Shown: positions 30,590 to 38,992 of the stretch, piece after piece
How the letters are laid out: each line of letters begins with the position of its first letter
How positions within the stretch are numbered: position 1 is the stretch's first letter
NCBI RefSeq assembly: GCF_020166345.1
Contig: NZ_JAIUJS010000001.1
Coordinates: forward strand, 1 to 64,000
Reading direction: 5' to 3'
Source of the DNA: Winogradskyella vincentii
GTDB lineage: Bacteria > Bacteroidota > Bacteroidia > Flavobacteriales > Flavobacteriaceae
DNA length: 64,000 bases
Program-made: the position numbers and the translations under genes
Notes under the pieces: generated by a model
What the model was told of the DNA's origin: nothing
Databases searched by the model: none
Seen by the model: the letters and a program-made list of their open reading frames with translations, nothing else

Positions 30590-31612
30590 CTAGGCAATAT
30601 TATATTCAGAATTTAGGGTCTCAATTTGTTCTGGCCTGCCAAGAACAACAATTTTAGAGCCAGGCACCAATCTTGTGTCCGCTTCTGGATTTACTATGTA
30701 TTCTCCATTGGTATCTTTGAACCCTATTACTGTACAACCAGTTTTTTTTCTTAAATCTAATTCCCTAATGGTTTTTACGATTTTAGCATTGTAAAGTTGT
30801 TCGACTTTAACTTCCTCTACGTTAATATTTTGCTCACCAACAATACCTAAATTATCAATAAATTCAATTAAATCTGGTATAACAACAAGTGACGCCATAT
30901 GGTCTCCACCTATTTTATCTGGTAGTATAACGTTGTTTGCACCTGCCAATTTTAACTTATTATATGAAGTTTCTTGAGAAGCTCTACTAATAATTGTCAT
31001 CTTACTATTTATCTGTCTGGCAGATAATACAACAAATAGATTATCTGCATCACTAGGCAAAGCAGATATTAATGTACTTGCTCGTTCTATTCCAGCTTCA
31101 ATCAGCGTTTCATCTTCATTAGCATTTCCTAATACAAATGGTACACTTTCCTCTTGCAAGCGCTCAATAATCTCCTTGTCCTTTTCTATTATTACAAAAG
31201 GCTTATTATAAGTTCTCAATTTACTGGCAGCTTGTTTTCCATTGCGACCAAATCCACAGATAATTATGTGGTTTTTCATTGCTTCAATTTCCTTTTGCAT
31301 CTTTCTTTGTTTTATGTCCTCTAAATTGTTTCTACTAAGAATATATTCTGTTATAATTGATATTGCATAACCTACAATTACCACACTTGAAAGTATCAAA
31401 AATACAGTAAAGATTTTGGCCGTATTATCCAATGGATTAACCTCCTCAAAACCAACTGTTGTAATGGTTATAACAGTCATGTAAATTGCGTCAATCCAGG
31501 TGTAATCTGCAATTATTTTAAATCCTAAAATACCTATAAAAAGCACCAGTATTAATAATAAAAGTGCTGTATATATTTTAGATCGAAAAAATTTAAGTAA
31601 AGGATTGTGCAT
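30590..31612 (-). CDS. Two-transmembrane potassium channel with RCK (TrkA-N/TrkA-C) domains
   Basis: 340 residues. Two membrane helices surround a pore loop with the filter TTVGFEE (residues 51-57). The usual K+ filter is TVGYGD; Tyr to Phe is common, but Gly-Asp replaced by Glu-Glu is unusual. A TrkA-N domain follows (IICGFGRNGKQAASKL, nucleotide-binding GxGxxG) and then a TrkA-C domain near the end (LRKKTGCTVIGF, RLVPGSKIVVLGRPEQ). It is a ligand-gated MthK/Kch-type channel of the inner membrane. It lies 2 bases after the PspC gene. Confidence 0.88.
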   Translation of the reverse strand: MHNPLLKFFRSKIYTALLLLILVLFIGILGFKIIADYTWIDAIYMTVITITTVGFEEVNPLDNTAKIFTVFLILSSVVIVGYAISIITEYILSRNNLEDIKQRKMQKEIEAMKNHIIICGFGRNGKQAASKLRTYNKPFVIIEKDKEIIERLQEESVPFVLGNANEDETLIEAGIERASTLISALPSDADNLFVVLSARQINSKMTIISRASQETSYNKLKLAGANNVILPDKIGGDHMASLVVIPDLIEFIDNLGIVGEQNINVEEVKVEQLYNAKIVKTIRELDLRKKTGCTVIGFKDTNGEYIVNPEADTRLVPGSKIVVLGRPEQIETLNSEYNIA

Positions 31613-31614
31613 AG

Positions 31615-31842
31615 TTATAAATCAAATACCGACGACCGTTTTGTGTAAATAATATCTTTAATTCTCATCCAAAAAGCTAAAAACAAATATAATGCAAAAC
31701 CAAAACCTACAGTAACAAATGTAAGGTACATAAAAGACGTTCTTACAATCTTAGCTCTTATTCCTAATCGGTCGGCAATACGTTGACAAACATAGTAACC
31801 ATGTTTTTGAAAATAAAGCAGTAATGCATAAAATATATTCAT
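31615..31842 (-). CDS. PspC domain protein
   Basis: 75 residues with the PspC fold: an amphipathic start (CQRIADRLGIRAKIVRTSF) followed by one long membrane helix (MYLTFVTVGFGFALYLFLAFW). PspC proteins sense or stabilise the inner membrane under stress. Stop and start codons are two bases from the K+ channel gene, and DUF2851 lies 12 bases upstream, so the three form one operon. Confidence 0.8.
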   Translation of the reverse strand: MNIFYALLLYFQKHGYYVCQRIADRLGIRAKIVRTSFMYLTFVTVGFGFALYLFLAFWMRIKDIIYTKRSSVFDL

Positions 31843-31854
31843 ATTGCAATTTAC

Positions 31855-33126
31855 TTAATTTTTAGTGATTAGGTTGTTTCCTATGGCACATTGCAAGCAT
31901 TTATTTTTATCACAATATTCCTGCTTTAATTGCAACAAAGATTGAGAATTACAAGCATTATGGTCAAACGTTCTTAATTTAAAAAATTTATCAACTACGC
32001 TATTTTTTTCAACATTAAGTGATTTTATTATTGACAACAGTTCTTCTTCAATAAATTTTCCTTGTGAATTAGCATAGGCAAATTTTATAGGAATTATGGT
32101 ATTGATTATTAATAGATCAATGAATGATTTAGTTAACAATTTGTTACTACTTGTGGATTCTTTTGAAAAGGTATAATGACTCTTCCAATAATCGGTTACA
32201 CCCACTTTGAATAAGCAATAAAAATCATCTTTTTTCTGTAGACTTATAATTTTTGAAAACAGGTTGTCTTCAATATTATATAGATTTACTACTTGTGATA
32301 ATCTTATTGTCGGAAAATTTGGAGGTCTTAGTCTAAAAAACTGTAAAGGAATTACTCCTTGATTAGTTAGTTGATATTTATGCTTTAAAAAAGTATATCG
32401 TTCCTTTAGGTTAGCAACATACAATTCTTCTGAATCAACTTCTAATAATCCTGCTTGACCAAATAACAGAGCCTCAAAATCTTGGCAATTATTCCTCACT
32501 TTTCTTATTATCGAATAATCAATTGATTTGCCTAAACTTAACATTGCCTCTGAATTGACATTAAGGCCAAAGTTTTTTAACAATAACTTGAATAGCACAG
32601 ATTCCCAGTTGTTCTGAGATTGCCTAAGTAGCTCATTTATGCTATTAGATTTTCGTTGAAGTCTTTCAAAATAAAGTCTTTCTAACCAATTATTGAGTGT
32701 GAAATCATCAACGTCTCCGAAATCTTTTTCGCAGTTTATCCATGATTTTGACTTGATCAAACTCTTATAATTATATAATAGACTTACATCTACATACGGT
32801 TTTAGCTCCAGTGTAGGTATCAAAGTATTGTCTTTTCTAAATATATCACTATCATGCTCCCATACTACATGGAGAATAACATTGTCATACGCCTTATCAC
32901 GTTCGTGATTATGTACATACCAATCTGAAGATTTTAAATGAATTTCAACATTGCCAGCCCAGAGCTGTTCAGCAATTATAAGTTGAGAATTAAAGAAATC
33001 AGGGCCAGAATTAAAATTGTGCTGTCCAAGATTCTTAATGACAATAGGTTGCCCATTAGTAGTTTTTAAATTTGCAGAATCAAAGGCCTTGTATTTCCAA
33101 ATGTAATGAAGAAAGTCTTCTTGCAT
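31855..33126 (-). CDS. DUF2851 family protein
   Basis: 423 residues. MQEDFLHYIWKYKAFD, NFNSGPDFFNSQLII, GNVEIHLKSSDWYVHNHERDKAYDNVILHVVWEHD are characteristic of DUF2851, a Bacteroidota family of unknown function. The N-terminal half has the look of a restriction-nuclease-like fold (D, E-x-H-x-K pattern). The C-terminal C-x(n)-C-x2-C motif (CDKNKCLQCAIG) may bind metal. No signal peptide. Confidence 0.85.
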   Translation of the reverse strand: MQEDFLHYIWKYKAFDSANLKTTNGQPIVIKNLGQHNFNSGPDFFNSQLIIAEQLWAGNVEIHLKSSDWYVHNHERDKAYDNVILHVVWEHDSDIFRKDNTLIPTLELKPYVDVSLLYNYKSLIKSKSWINCEKDFGDVDDFTLNNWLERLYFERLQRKSNSINELLRQSQNNWESVLFKLLLKNFGLNVNSEAMLSLGKSIDYSIIRKVRNNCQDFEALLFGQAGLLEVDSEELYVANLKERYTFLKHKYQLTNQGVIPLQFFRLRPPNFPTIRLSQVVNLYNIEDNLFSKIISLQKKDDFYCLFKVGVTDYWKSHYTFSKESTSSNKLLTKSFIDLLIINTIIPIKFAYANSQGKFIEEELLSIIKSLNVEKNSVVDKFFKLRTFDHNACNSQSLLQLKQEYCDKNKCLQCAIGNNLITKN

Positions 33127-33158
33127 AATCCGAAAATAGTAAAAGAAAAGCTCTTAAA

Positions 33159-34889
33159 CTATACTACCTCCTGATTTTCTTTGCTATAAAAACTTAGTAG
33201 ACTATGCAATTGGTTAACATCGAAAGGTTTGCTCAAATAACCATTCATTTTAAAACGTTCAATCTTTTCATTTACTTCAGACTGTGTAAATGCAGTTAAA
33301 GCAATAATTGGTATTGACGCTTTACTTTCGTCAGTTAAATTTCTGATTTCTCTTGTGGTTTGATAACCATCTAAAACTGGCATTTGAAGATCCATTAAAA
33401 TTAAATCGAAATCATTATTCTCATATACATCCAATAACTCTTGGCCATCATTTGTAATTGTAAAATCAACCGACCACTTTGTTAGGAGTTTTTTCAATAA
33501 TAAAACATTGAGATTGTTGTCCTCTGCAACCAAAACCTTTAAATCAATGGCATCTGTGTTAGCCATTAAGTTCTTTTTAGATATGGTTTTTTCACCAGAA
33601 TGTTTAAAAGGTACATCGAACCAAAATGTTGACCCATTACCTATTTGGCTCTGTAAATGAAGTTCACTTCCTTGGATTTTAAGGAGTTCTTTGCTAATAT
33701 ATAATCCTAAGCCAGAACCTCCATACAGCTTTGAGGTGTCGTTATTAGCTTGAACAAAACTTTTGAAAATATCCTTTTGTTTATTGTAAGACACTCCAAT
33801 ACCTGTATCCTCTACGGTAAAACGCACAACACAATTGTCTTGATTATTCTCAATTAATTTTATATAAAATGCCACACCACCTTCGTGCGTAAATTTAAAT
33901 GCATTACTCAGTAGGTTCTTTAATACTTGAGATAACTTTAAGCTATCGCCTCTTAATATAGATGGCAGTTCACTATCTACAATCGTTTCAAAAACAAGTT
34001 CTTTTTTCTGTGCGGTCTGCTTAAAGTGTAATTGAATGTTTTGAACCAATTCCGTAATATTAAAATCTTCTTCAACAAGTTTGATTTCTTCCGACTTAAA
34101 CTTGTTAAGATCTAACAAATCATTTATTAATGCCAATAAATGCTCACTAGAATATTTTAAAACCTGCAAATTCTCCAATTGTTCCGGTAAAAATTTCTCC
34201 ATCAACAATATGTCAGACATACCAATTACAGCATTTAACGGTGTTCTAATTTCGTGAGACATTGTAGATAAAAATGCATCCTTGGTTTTGTTTGCTTGGT
34301 TTAACTGTATTTCAGTTTCTTTTAACTGAGTAACATCAATCATTGTACCAATGGTGCCAATATTTTTACCCTCAGAATCCTGTATTAATTCTAGTTTTAG
34401 TTGAATCCAAACTTTCTCGCCATTTGGTCTAATATATTTAAATAGAGTACTATAATCATCTTTCCCCTCTTTTAAAAATCTCCTGATTCTCTTCTTTTCC
34501 GCCTCATTTTTACCAAATAAAAAATCCCTATACTTATGATTTAAGGCTTTTTGAACAGGTATTCCTGTTAAATCTTCCCAAGCCTTATTTAAATATTTGT
34601 AATTGCCCTCCATATCGGTCTTAAATATGACACCTTCTATAGTATTGACAATTGTTTCAAGATCATTTCTTACATCAATAACTGTTGATCTTAATGCTTG
34701 ATTTAACTTGAATTGCTCATGCGAACTTTGCTCTAGAATAATTTCAATATGCTTAACATCGTCGTCGAAACTATTATATGCATCATTGACCACATTAAAA
34801 AATTCCTTGAATTTTTTGAGATCTTCTTTCTCAAAATTCGCATTCTTAATCTGCCTGCGTAATAATCTATGTAGATTCTTTTCTAGCAT
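33159..34889 (-). CDS. Cytoplasmic PAS hybrid histidine kinase
   Basis: 576 residues with no membrane segment. A coiled-coil start (1-75) leads to a PAS domain (about 78-195, IEGVIFKTDMEGNYKYLN), the HisKA helix with His212 (STMSHEIRTPLNAVIGM), the HATPase domain (N box NLLSNAFKFT, DTGIG, GGSGLGLYISK), and a receiver domain with phosphoacceptor Asp500 (LILMDLQMPVLDG). There is no output domain, so the signal must go to another protein or a phosphotransfer factor not seen here. Its start overlaps the FIST gene by 7 bases, so the FIST protein is its likely sensor partner. Confidence 0.93.
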   Translation of the reverse strand: MLEKNLHRLLRRQIKNANFEKEDLKKFKEFFNVVNDAYNSFDDDVKHIEIILEQSSHEQFKLNQALRSTVIDVRNDLETIVNTIEGVIFKTDMEGNYKYLNKAWEDLTGIPVQKALNHKYRDFLFGKNEAEKKRIRRFLKEGKDDYSTLFKYIRPNGEKVWIQLKLELIQDSEGKNIGTIGTMIDVTQLKETEIQLNQANKTKDAFLSTMSHEIRTPLNAVIGMSDILLMEKFLPEQLENLQVLKYSSEHLLALINDLLDLNKFKSEEIKLVEEDFNITELVQNIQLHFKQTAQKKELVFETIVDSELPSILRGDSLKLSQVLKNLLSNAFKFTHEGGVAFYIKLIENNQDNCVVRFTVEDTGIGVSYNKQKDIFKSFVQANNDTSKLYGGSGLGLYISKELLKIQGSELHLQSQIGNGSTFWFDVPFKHSGEKTISKKNLMANTDAIDLKVLVAEDNNLNVLLLKKLLTKWSVDFTITNDGQELLDVYENNDFDLILMDLQMPVLDGYQTTREIRNLTDESKASIPIIALTAFTQSEVNEKIERFKMNGYLSKPFDVNQLHSLLSFYSKENQEVV

Positions 34890-36010
34890 TCGGACAAGGT
34901 AGTAATGGTCATGGTTTGATTATGCAACTCACATGGCGAGAATTTACCAAATGGTGCTATTTCGCCATAAGAATAAAATCCAGTTATTTTCGATTTTTTA
35001 CCTACAATGTCCTGAACAACTTCTACTTCTTCTTCAACAAGTTGTTTAAGTACAAATCGCCTGCCTACACAACTTATTAAAATAGAAAGCTCAGCATTTT
35101 CCTTAGAAATTTTAAAGGCTCCTTTTGCAGAATCTTCTGCACCATCGATAAGTCTATCTATATTAGCCTTCATAAGTCTAACATATGAACCAGTTGGTAT
35201 GTTACCAGCAAAAGTTAAACTTTGGTCTTCTTCATTTACACCTAAAATAGTCCTTACTACAGGTATATCATGATCATTCACTCTCATACTTAATGGAAAC
35301 AACAATCCTGAACTTGGTAGGTTCTTAGCATTATCTCCCAAAAAGGACTTATAAAGTTCTAAGGCTGGTAAGCCATCTAATTCATAAAGTACGTTCTTAT
35401 CTGATTTGGTTACAAGTCTGTCTATTCCAAAACTATCCCAGCCACCCTTAGAACTGAAGCCAACTTTTAAATCGTTACCGTAAAATCCAATACCAACAAT
35501 TATTTTGTTTGATATAGTATCATTGGCAACAATAAAAGTATCTTGGAAATTACCTGAATCACCAGCTAAACCACCTGTAATACTAGTATTTGGTAATACA
35601 TTTTTTAAACCATCAACTAACTCAGCACCGTTTACATTTAATCCATCGCTAAGTACTAGTACATGTTTAAGTCCACCAGATTTTAATTTACTAGCTAATG
35701 TTGCGCCAGCATTAAAACTTTCATCCATGGAGTTAATATGAACCTGTTCAATGGTGTGTGCAGTTTTTTCAAGCTCAATAGCTGTTAATGAAACGCTATC
35801 GTCATTGACTTTTACTCCAGAAATTTCTCCAGCAGTTGAACATCCCATAATGGTTGCGTCTGGGTGTAACTTGCGCAGTGTTGTTAATAATTTCTTCTTT
35901 CCTTTGAATGTTGGTGAGATAAAAAGCAGGAATATACTTGCCTTTATTTTAATTGTAGGTACCACATCATGCCAGGACGCATCTGTTAAAGACAGTTGCT
36001 CTACTTTCAT
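34883..36010 (-). CDS. FIST N/C domain sensory protein
   Basis: 375 residues, cytoplasmic. The N-terminal FIST domain (LLFISPTFKGKKKLLTTLRKLHPDATIMGCSTAGEISG) and the C-terminal FIST_C domain (ELYKSFLGDN, RRFVLKQLVEEEVEVVQ) are both complete. FIST domains are predicted to bind small ligands and are often linked to signal transduction proteins. The 7-base ATGCTAG overlap with the hybrid kinase gene indicates translational coupling and suggests the two work as a complex. Confidence 0.9.
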   Translation of the reverse strand: MKVEQLSLTDASWHDVVPTIKIKASIFLLFISPTFKGKKKLLTTLRKLHPDATIMGCSTAGEISGVKVNDDSVSLTAIELEKTAHTIEQVHINSMDESFNAGATLASKLKSGGLKHVLVLSDGLNVNGAELVDGLKNVLPNTSITGGLAGDSGNFQDTFIVANDTISNKIIVGIGFYGNDLKVGFSSKGGWDSFGIDRLVTKSDKNVLYELDGLPALELYKSFLGDNAKNLPSSGLLFPLSMRVNDHDIPVVRTILGVNEEDQSLTFAGNIPTGSYVRLMKANIDRLIDGAEDSAKGAFKISKENAELSILISCVGRRFVLKQLVEEEVEVVQDIVGKKSKITGFYSYGEIAPFGKFSPCELHNQTMTITTLSEC

Positions 36011-36269
36011 CGCTCATTAGTTTAAATTTAGGGCAAAATACACTTTATCGAATAAATATGCATTTTAGCGAAGATATGGCATAAATCATCTAAAATCCAA
36101 ATTTTTTGATTGAAAATAATTGTAAAAGCCACTAAATCAGCACAAATTCAAAATAATTTTAAGGTTTTTTCTTACAAGAATAAAATTATAACTTATTGTA
36201 ATTAAACATATTAAAAAATTACCTTGAAAGTTTATGTTTAATTTTATATTTTGTAATAAAAAATTAGCA
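36011..36269. other. Intergenic region between the divergent FIST operon and a lipoprotein gene
   Basis: About 260 AT-rich bases with no gene seen. It must hold the promoters of both the FIST-kinase operon and the lipoprotein gene. TTTTG motifs are present on both strands (for example near 36032-36036 on the minus strand), but none makes a full TAnnTTTG match. Confidence 0.4.
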
Positions 36270-36683
36270 ATGAAATATTCAATTTTAACATTATTGGCCC
36301 TTTTTGCCCTTTTTAGTTGTAATAATGATGACGACACAGAATACTCTGCTATTGCAGATTTTATTGGAGAATGGGAAATTGAAGGACGCACACTTGATGA
36401 TGGTTTACCAGCGGAAATTGTTGATGAGTCTCTTGTATTCTCTGAAGATAATAATTTTGAAGACTTAGTTGGTCGTTATACTTTGTCTGGTGAAACAGAA
36501 TCCACAGGCCATTTCTTTATCAGCACACCCAGTTATGATCTGAATTTTGAAAATTCTATTGGTGAAATATTAACTACAGACTTTAATATTTATAATGGCA
36601 TTCTCACGCTTGAATATATAAATAACGATGGACAACTCGTTCGAGAAGTCTGGCGCAAAAATTATTACTACGAGACCGAATAG
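36270..36683 (+). CDS. Lipocalin-like lipoprotein
   Basis: 137 residues from ATG at 36270 (MKYSILTLLALFALFSC); an upstream start 12 codons earlier would spoil the signal. The lipobox LFSC is followed by NNDDDTE, a negatively charged stretch after the Cys that resembles the surface-export signal of Bacteroidota lipoproteins. The rest (FIGEWEIEGRTL, ILTLEYINNDGQLVREVWRK) resembles small lipocalin-like domains. Function unknown. Confidence 0.75.
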   Translation: MKYSILTLLALFALFSCNNDDDTEYSAIADFIGEWEIEGRTLDDGLPAEIVDESLVFSEDNNFEDLVGRYTLSGETESTGHFFISTPSYDLNFENSIGEILTTDFNIYNGILTLEYINNDGQLVREVWRKNYYYETE

Positions 36684-36692
36684 AAATTAGGT

Positions 36693-37673
36693 TTATTCTA
36701 TATAACCCATTTCGCGCATCCAGTCGTCATTAAACATCTTACCAACATAACGACTACCATGATCGTGAAATAAAACCACTACTACATCTTCTGGTTTAAA
36801 ATGCTCTTTAAGTTGCAATACACCTTTGATAGCTGCACCTGCTGAATTACCTAAAAACATTCCTTCCTCCTTTGCTAATTTCTGAGTATAGACTGCTGCA
36901 TCCTTATCAGTAACCTTTGTAAACCCATCTATGATTTCAAAATTTACATTTGCTGGTAGTATATCTTCGCCAATACCTTCCGTAACATATGGATAAATTT
37001 CATTCTCATCAAAAACACCAGTTTCATGATATTTCTTAAACACAGAACCGTAGGTATCAACACCCCAAACCTTAACGTTAGGATTCTTCATCTTTAAATA
37101 ACTCCCTACACCAGAAATGGTACCACCTGTTCCTACACCTACAACAAAATGGGTCACCTTTCCATCTGTTTGTTCCCAAATTTCTGGACCTGTTGTTTTA
37201 AAATGTGCCTTACAATTACTAGGATTATCATATTGGTTGACATACCAAGAGTTTGGTGTTTCTTCACCCAGTCGTTTTGAAACTGAATAATAGCTTCTAG
37301 GATCCTCTGGCTCAACATCTGTCGGGCAAACTATAACCTCAGCTCCAACGGCTCTTAAAACATCCATTTTTTCTTTAGACTGTTTGTCACTAATTACGAA
37401 AATACATTTATACCCTTTAACTATAGCAGCCAAGGCTAATCCCATTCCTGTATTACCCGAAGTACCTTCAATAATGGTTCCGCCAGGTTTTAATCTTCCA
37501 TCAGCTTCGGCATCTTCAATCATCTGTAATGCCATTCTGTCTTTTACAGAATTACCAGGATTAAATGTTTCATATTTTGCTAAAACCAGACAGGGCAACT
37601 CCTCTACCAATTTGTTCATCTTAACAAGTGGTGTGTTACCAATGGTTCCTAATATATTTTCAACGTAATCCAT
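36693..37673 (-). CDS. PLP-dependent cysteine synthase / cystathionine beta-synthase-like enzyme
   Basis: 326 residues. The PLP lysine is Lys44 in NPGNSVKDR, the substrate loop is EGTSGNTGMGLALAA, and VGTGGTISGVGSYLK is the phosphate-binding loop. The pattern (EPEDPRSYYSVSKRL) is closer to the catalytic core of cystathionine beta-synthase than to classical CysK, but the C-terminal CBS domains are absent. It makes cysteine from O-acetylserine or cystathionine from serine and homocysteine; sequence alone does not decide. It stands alone. Confidence 0.88.
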   Translation of the reverse strand: MDYVENILGTIGNTPLVKMNKLVEELPCLVLAKYETFNPGNSVKDRMALQMIEDAEADGRLKPGGTIIEGTSGNTGMGLALAAIVKGYKCIFVISDKQSKEKMDVLRAVGAEVIVCPTDVEPEDPRSYYSVSKRLGEETPNSWYVNQYDNPSNCKAHFKTTGPEIWEQTDGKVTHFVVGVGTGGTISGVGSYLKMKNPNVKVWGVDTYGSVFKKYHETGVFDENEIYPYVTEGIGEDILPANVNFEIIDGFTKVTDKDAAVYTQKLAKEEGMFLGNSAGAAIKGVLQLKEHFKPEDVVVVLFHDHGSRYVGKMFNDDWMREMGYIE

Positions 37674-37751
37674 AATTTTCTTTTGCGGTGCAAATTTAAG
37701 GTAAATATGAGAAGTTAATAGTTAAAACTTGGTTATGTTTTTAATTTACAA

Positions 37752-38984
37752 TTAATCAAACCTGATAGCTTTAATGGGCGATATTTTAGCAACTATTATT
37801 GACGGTATCATTAGCATTAACAAACACGCAATAAAGGTTCCCAGATTGAGATACAATATATAATCCAAGCTTAAGTAAACAGGTGCTTCAGTAACATAGT
37901 AGGTATCTGGATCTAGAGGGAAAAGTTTAAAATACTTTTGAGCCATTAAAAGCCCTAAACCAATTAAATTACCCCATATCAATCCAAGACCAATCAAGTA
38001 AGATGCATTATAGAGGAATACTTTTCTTATACTCCAATTAGAAGAACCTAAAGCTTTCAAAATACCAATCATCGTAGTACGCTCAAGAATTAATACTAGC
38101 AAGGCCGTAATCATGTTAATGCCAGCTACAATTATCATTATCACAATAATCCCATATGTATTATTATCAAAAATTTTAATCCACTCAAAAACCGTGTAAT
38201 ATTTTTGGTCTACAGCAGTTGCATTTAACAACGAAGGAATTTCTTGATAAACCGCTTTTGTTTTATCTTCTAACAAGCGATAATCATCTATGAATACTTC
38301 AAAATTACCAACTTGATTGGCATCCCATTTATTAAGTCTTTGTATGTGCCGTATATCAGCAATGCAAAACTTCTCATCTAATTCTTGGAAACCTGAATTA
38401 TAAATACCAACAATTTCGTAATTAATAGTACGTGGAAGTTTATTGAGGTTTTCGCTAAAAAGAGTTTGAAATTTGTCTCCAACTTTGAAGCCTAATCTAT
38501 TTGCTAGGTATTGAGAGATTAATATTTCCTCGTTTCGTTTTCCAGTAAAATCCGGAAGCCTACCTTCAATCAAAAACTCCCTAAAATATTGCCAATCATA
38601 GTCAGCACCTACCCCTTTAACAACAACGCCCTCAAAATCAGTTTCCGTTCTTATAACTGCAAATTTTGTTGCTACACCTTGTACATGACTTATTCCTTCA
38701 ATGGATTTAAACTCTGGATAAAAGTCTTGATTCAATGAAATTGGCACCTGAGATTCATCAGATGCATTAGAATCATAATTGGTAATTTCTATATGACCAT
38801 TAAATGCAACGACCTTGTCTCTAATTTTCTGTTGTAGACCTAAACCAGTGGCTATGGCAATTAACATAACAATTATACCAATAGCTATAGCGGCAATTCC
38901 AATTTTAATTATTGGAGCCGAAACACTACTTTTATACGTTTTATTGCCAATTATACGTTTGGCTATAAACAACTCGAAATTCAA
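37752..38984 (-). CDS. ABC transporter permease, FtsX/LolC-E type
   Basis: 410 residues with the MacB/FtsX topology: one N-terminal membrane helix (IIKIGIAAIAIGIIVMLIAIA), a large periplasmic domain, and three C-terminal helices. The start is TTG at 38984 (MNFELFIAKRIIG), since the frame upstream meets a stop before any ATG. The family exports lipoproteins to the outer membrane (LolC/E) or works with peptidases. Its ATPase is not adjacent. It lies head to head with the NamZ-like gene with only 8 bases between starts. Confidence 0.85.
   Translation of the reverse strand: MNFELFIAKRIIGNKTYKSSVSAPIIKIGIAAIAIGIIVMLIAIATGLGLQQKIRDKVVAFNGHIEITNYDSNASDESQVPISLNQDFYPEFKSIEGISHVQGVATKFAVIRTETDFEGVVVKGVGADYDWQYFREFLIEGRLPDFTGKRNEEILISQYLANRLGFKVGDKFQTLFSENLNKLPRTINYEIVGIYNSGFQELDEKFCIADIRHIQRLNKWDANQVGNFEVFIDDYRLLEDKTKAVYQEIPSLLNATAVDQKYYTVFEWIKIFDNNTYGIIVIMIIVAGINMITALLVLILERTTMIGILKALGSSNWSIRKVFLYNASYLIGLGLIWGNLIGLGLLMAQKYFKLFPLDPDTYYVTEAPVYLSLDYILYLNLGTFIACLLMLMIPSIIVAKISPIKAIRFD
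38954..38961 (+). promoter_or_regulatory. Putative promoter element for the NamZ-like gene, inside the permease gene
   Basis: TACGTTTG matches TAnnTTTG exactly and lies 31 bases before the ATG of the NamZ-like gene. Because the divergent genes start only 8 bases apart, this promoter has to lie within the coding region of the permease. It overlaps the second copy of a 10-base direct repeat (TTATACGTTT at 38932 and 38951). Confidence 0.45.
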
Positions 38985-38992
38985 ACCTATAT

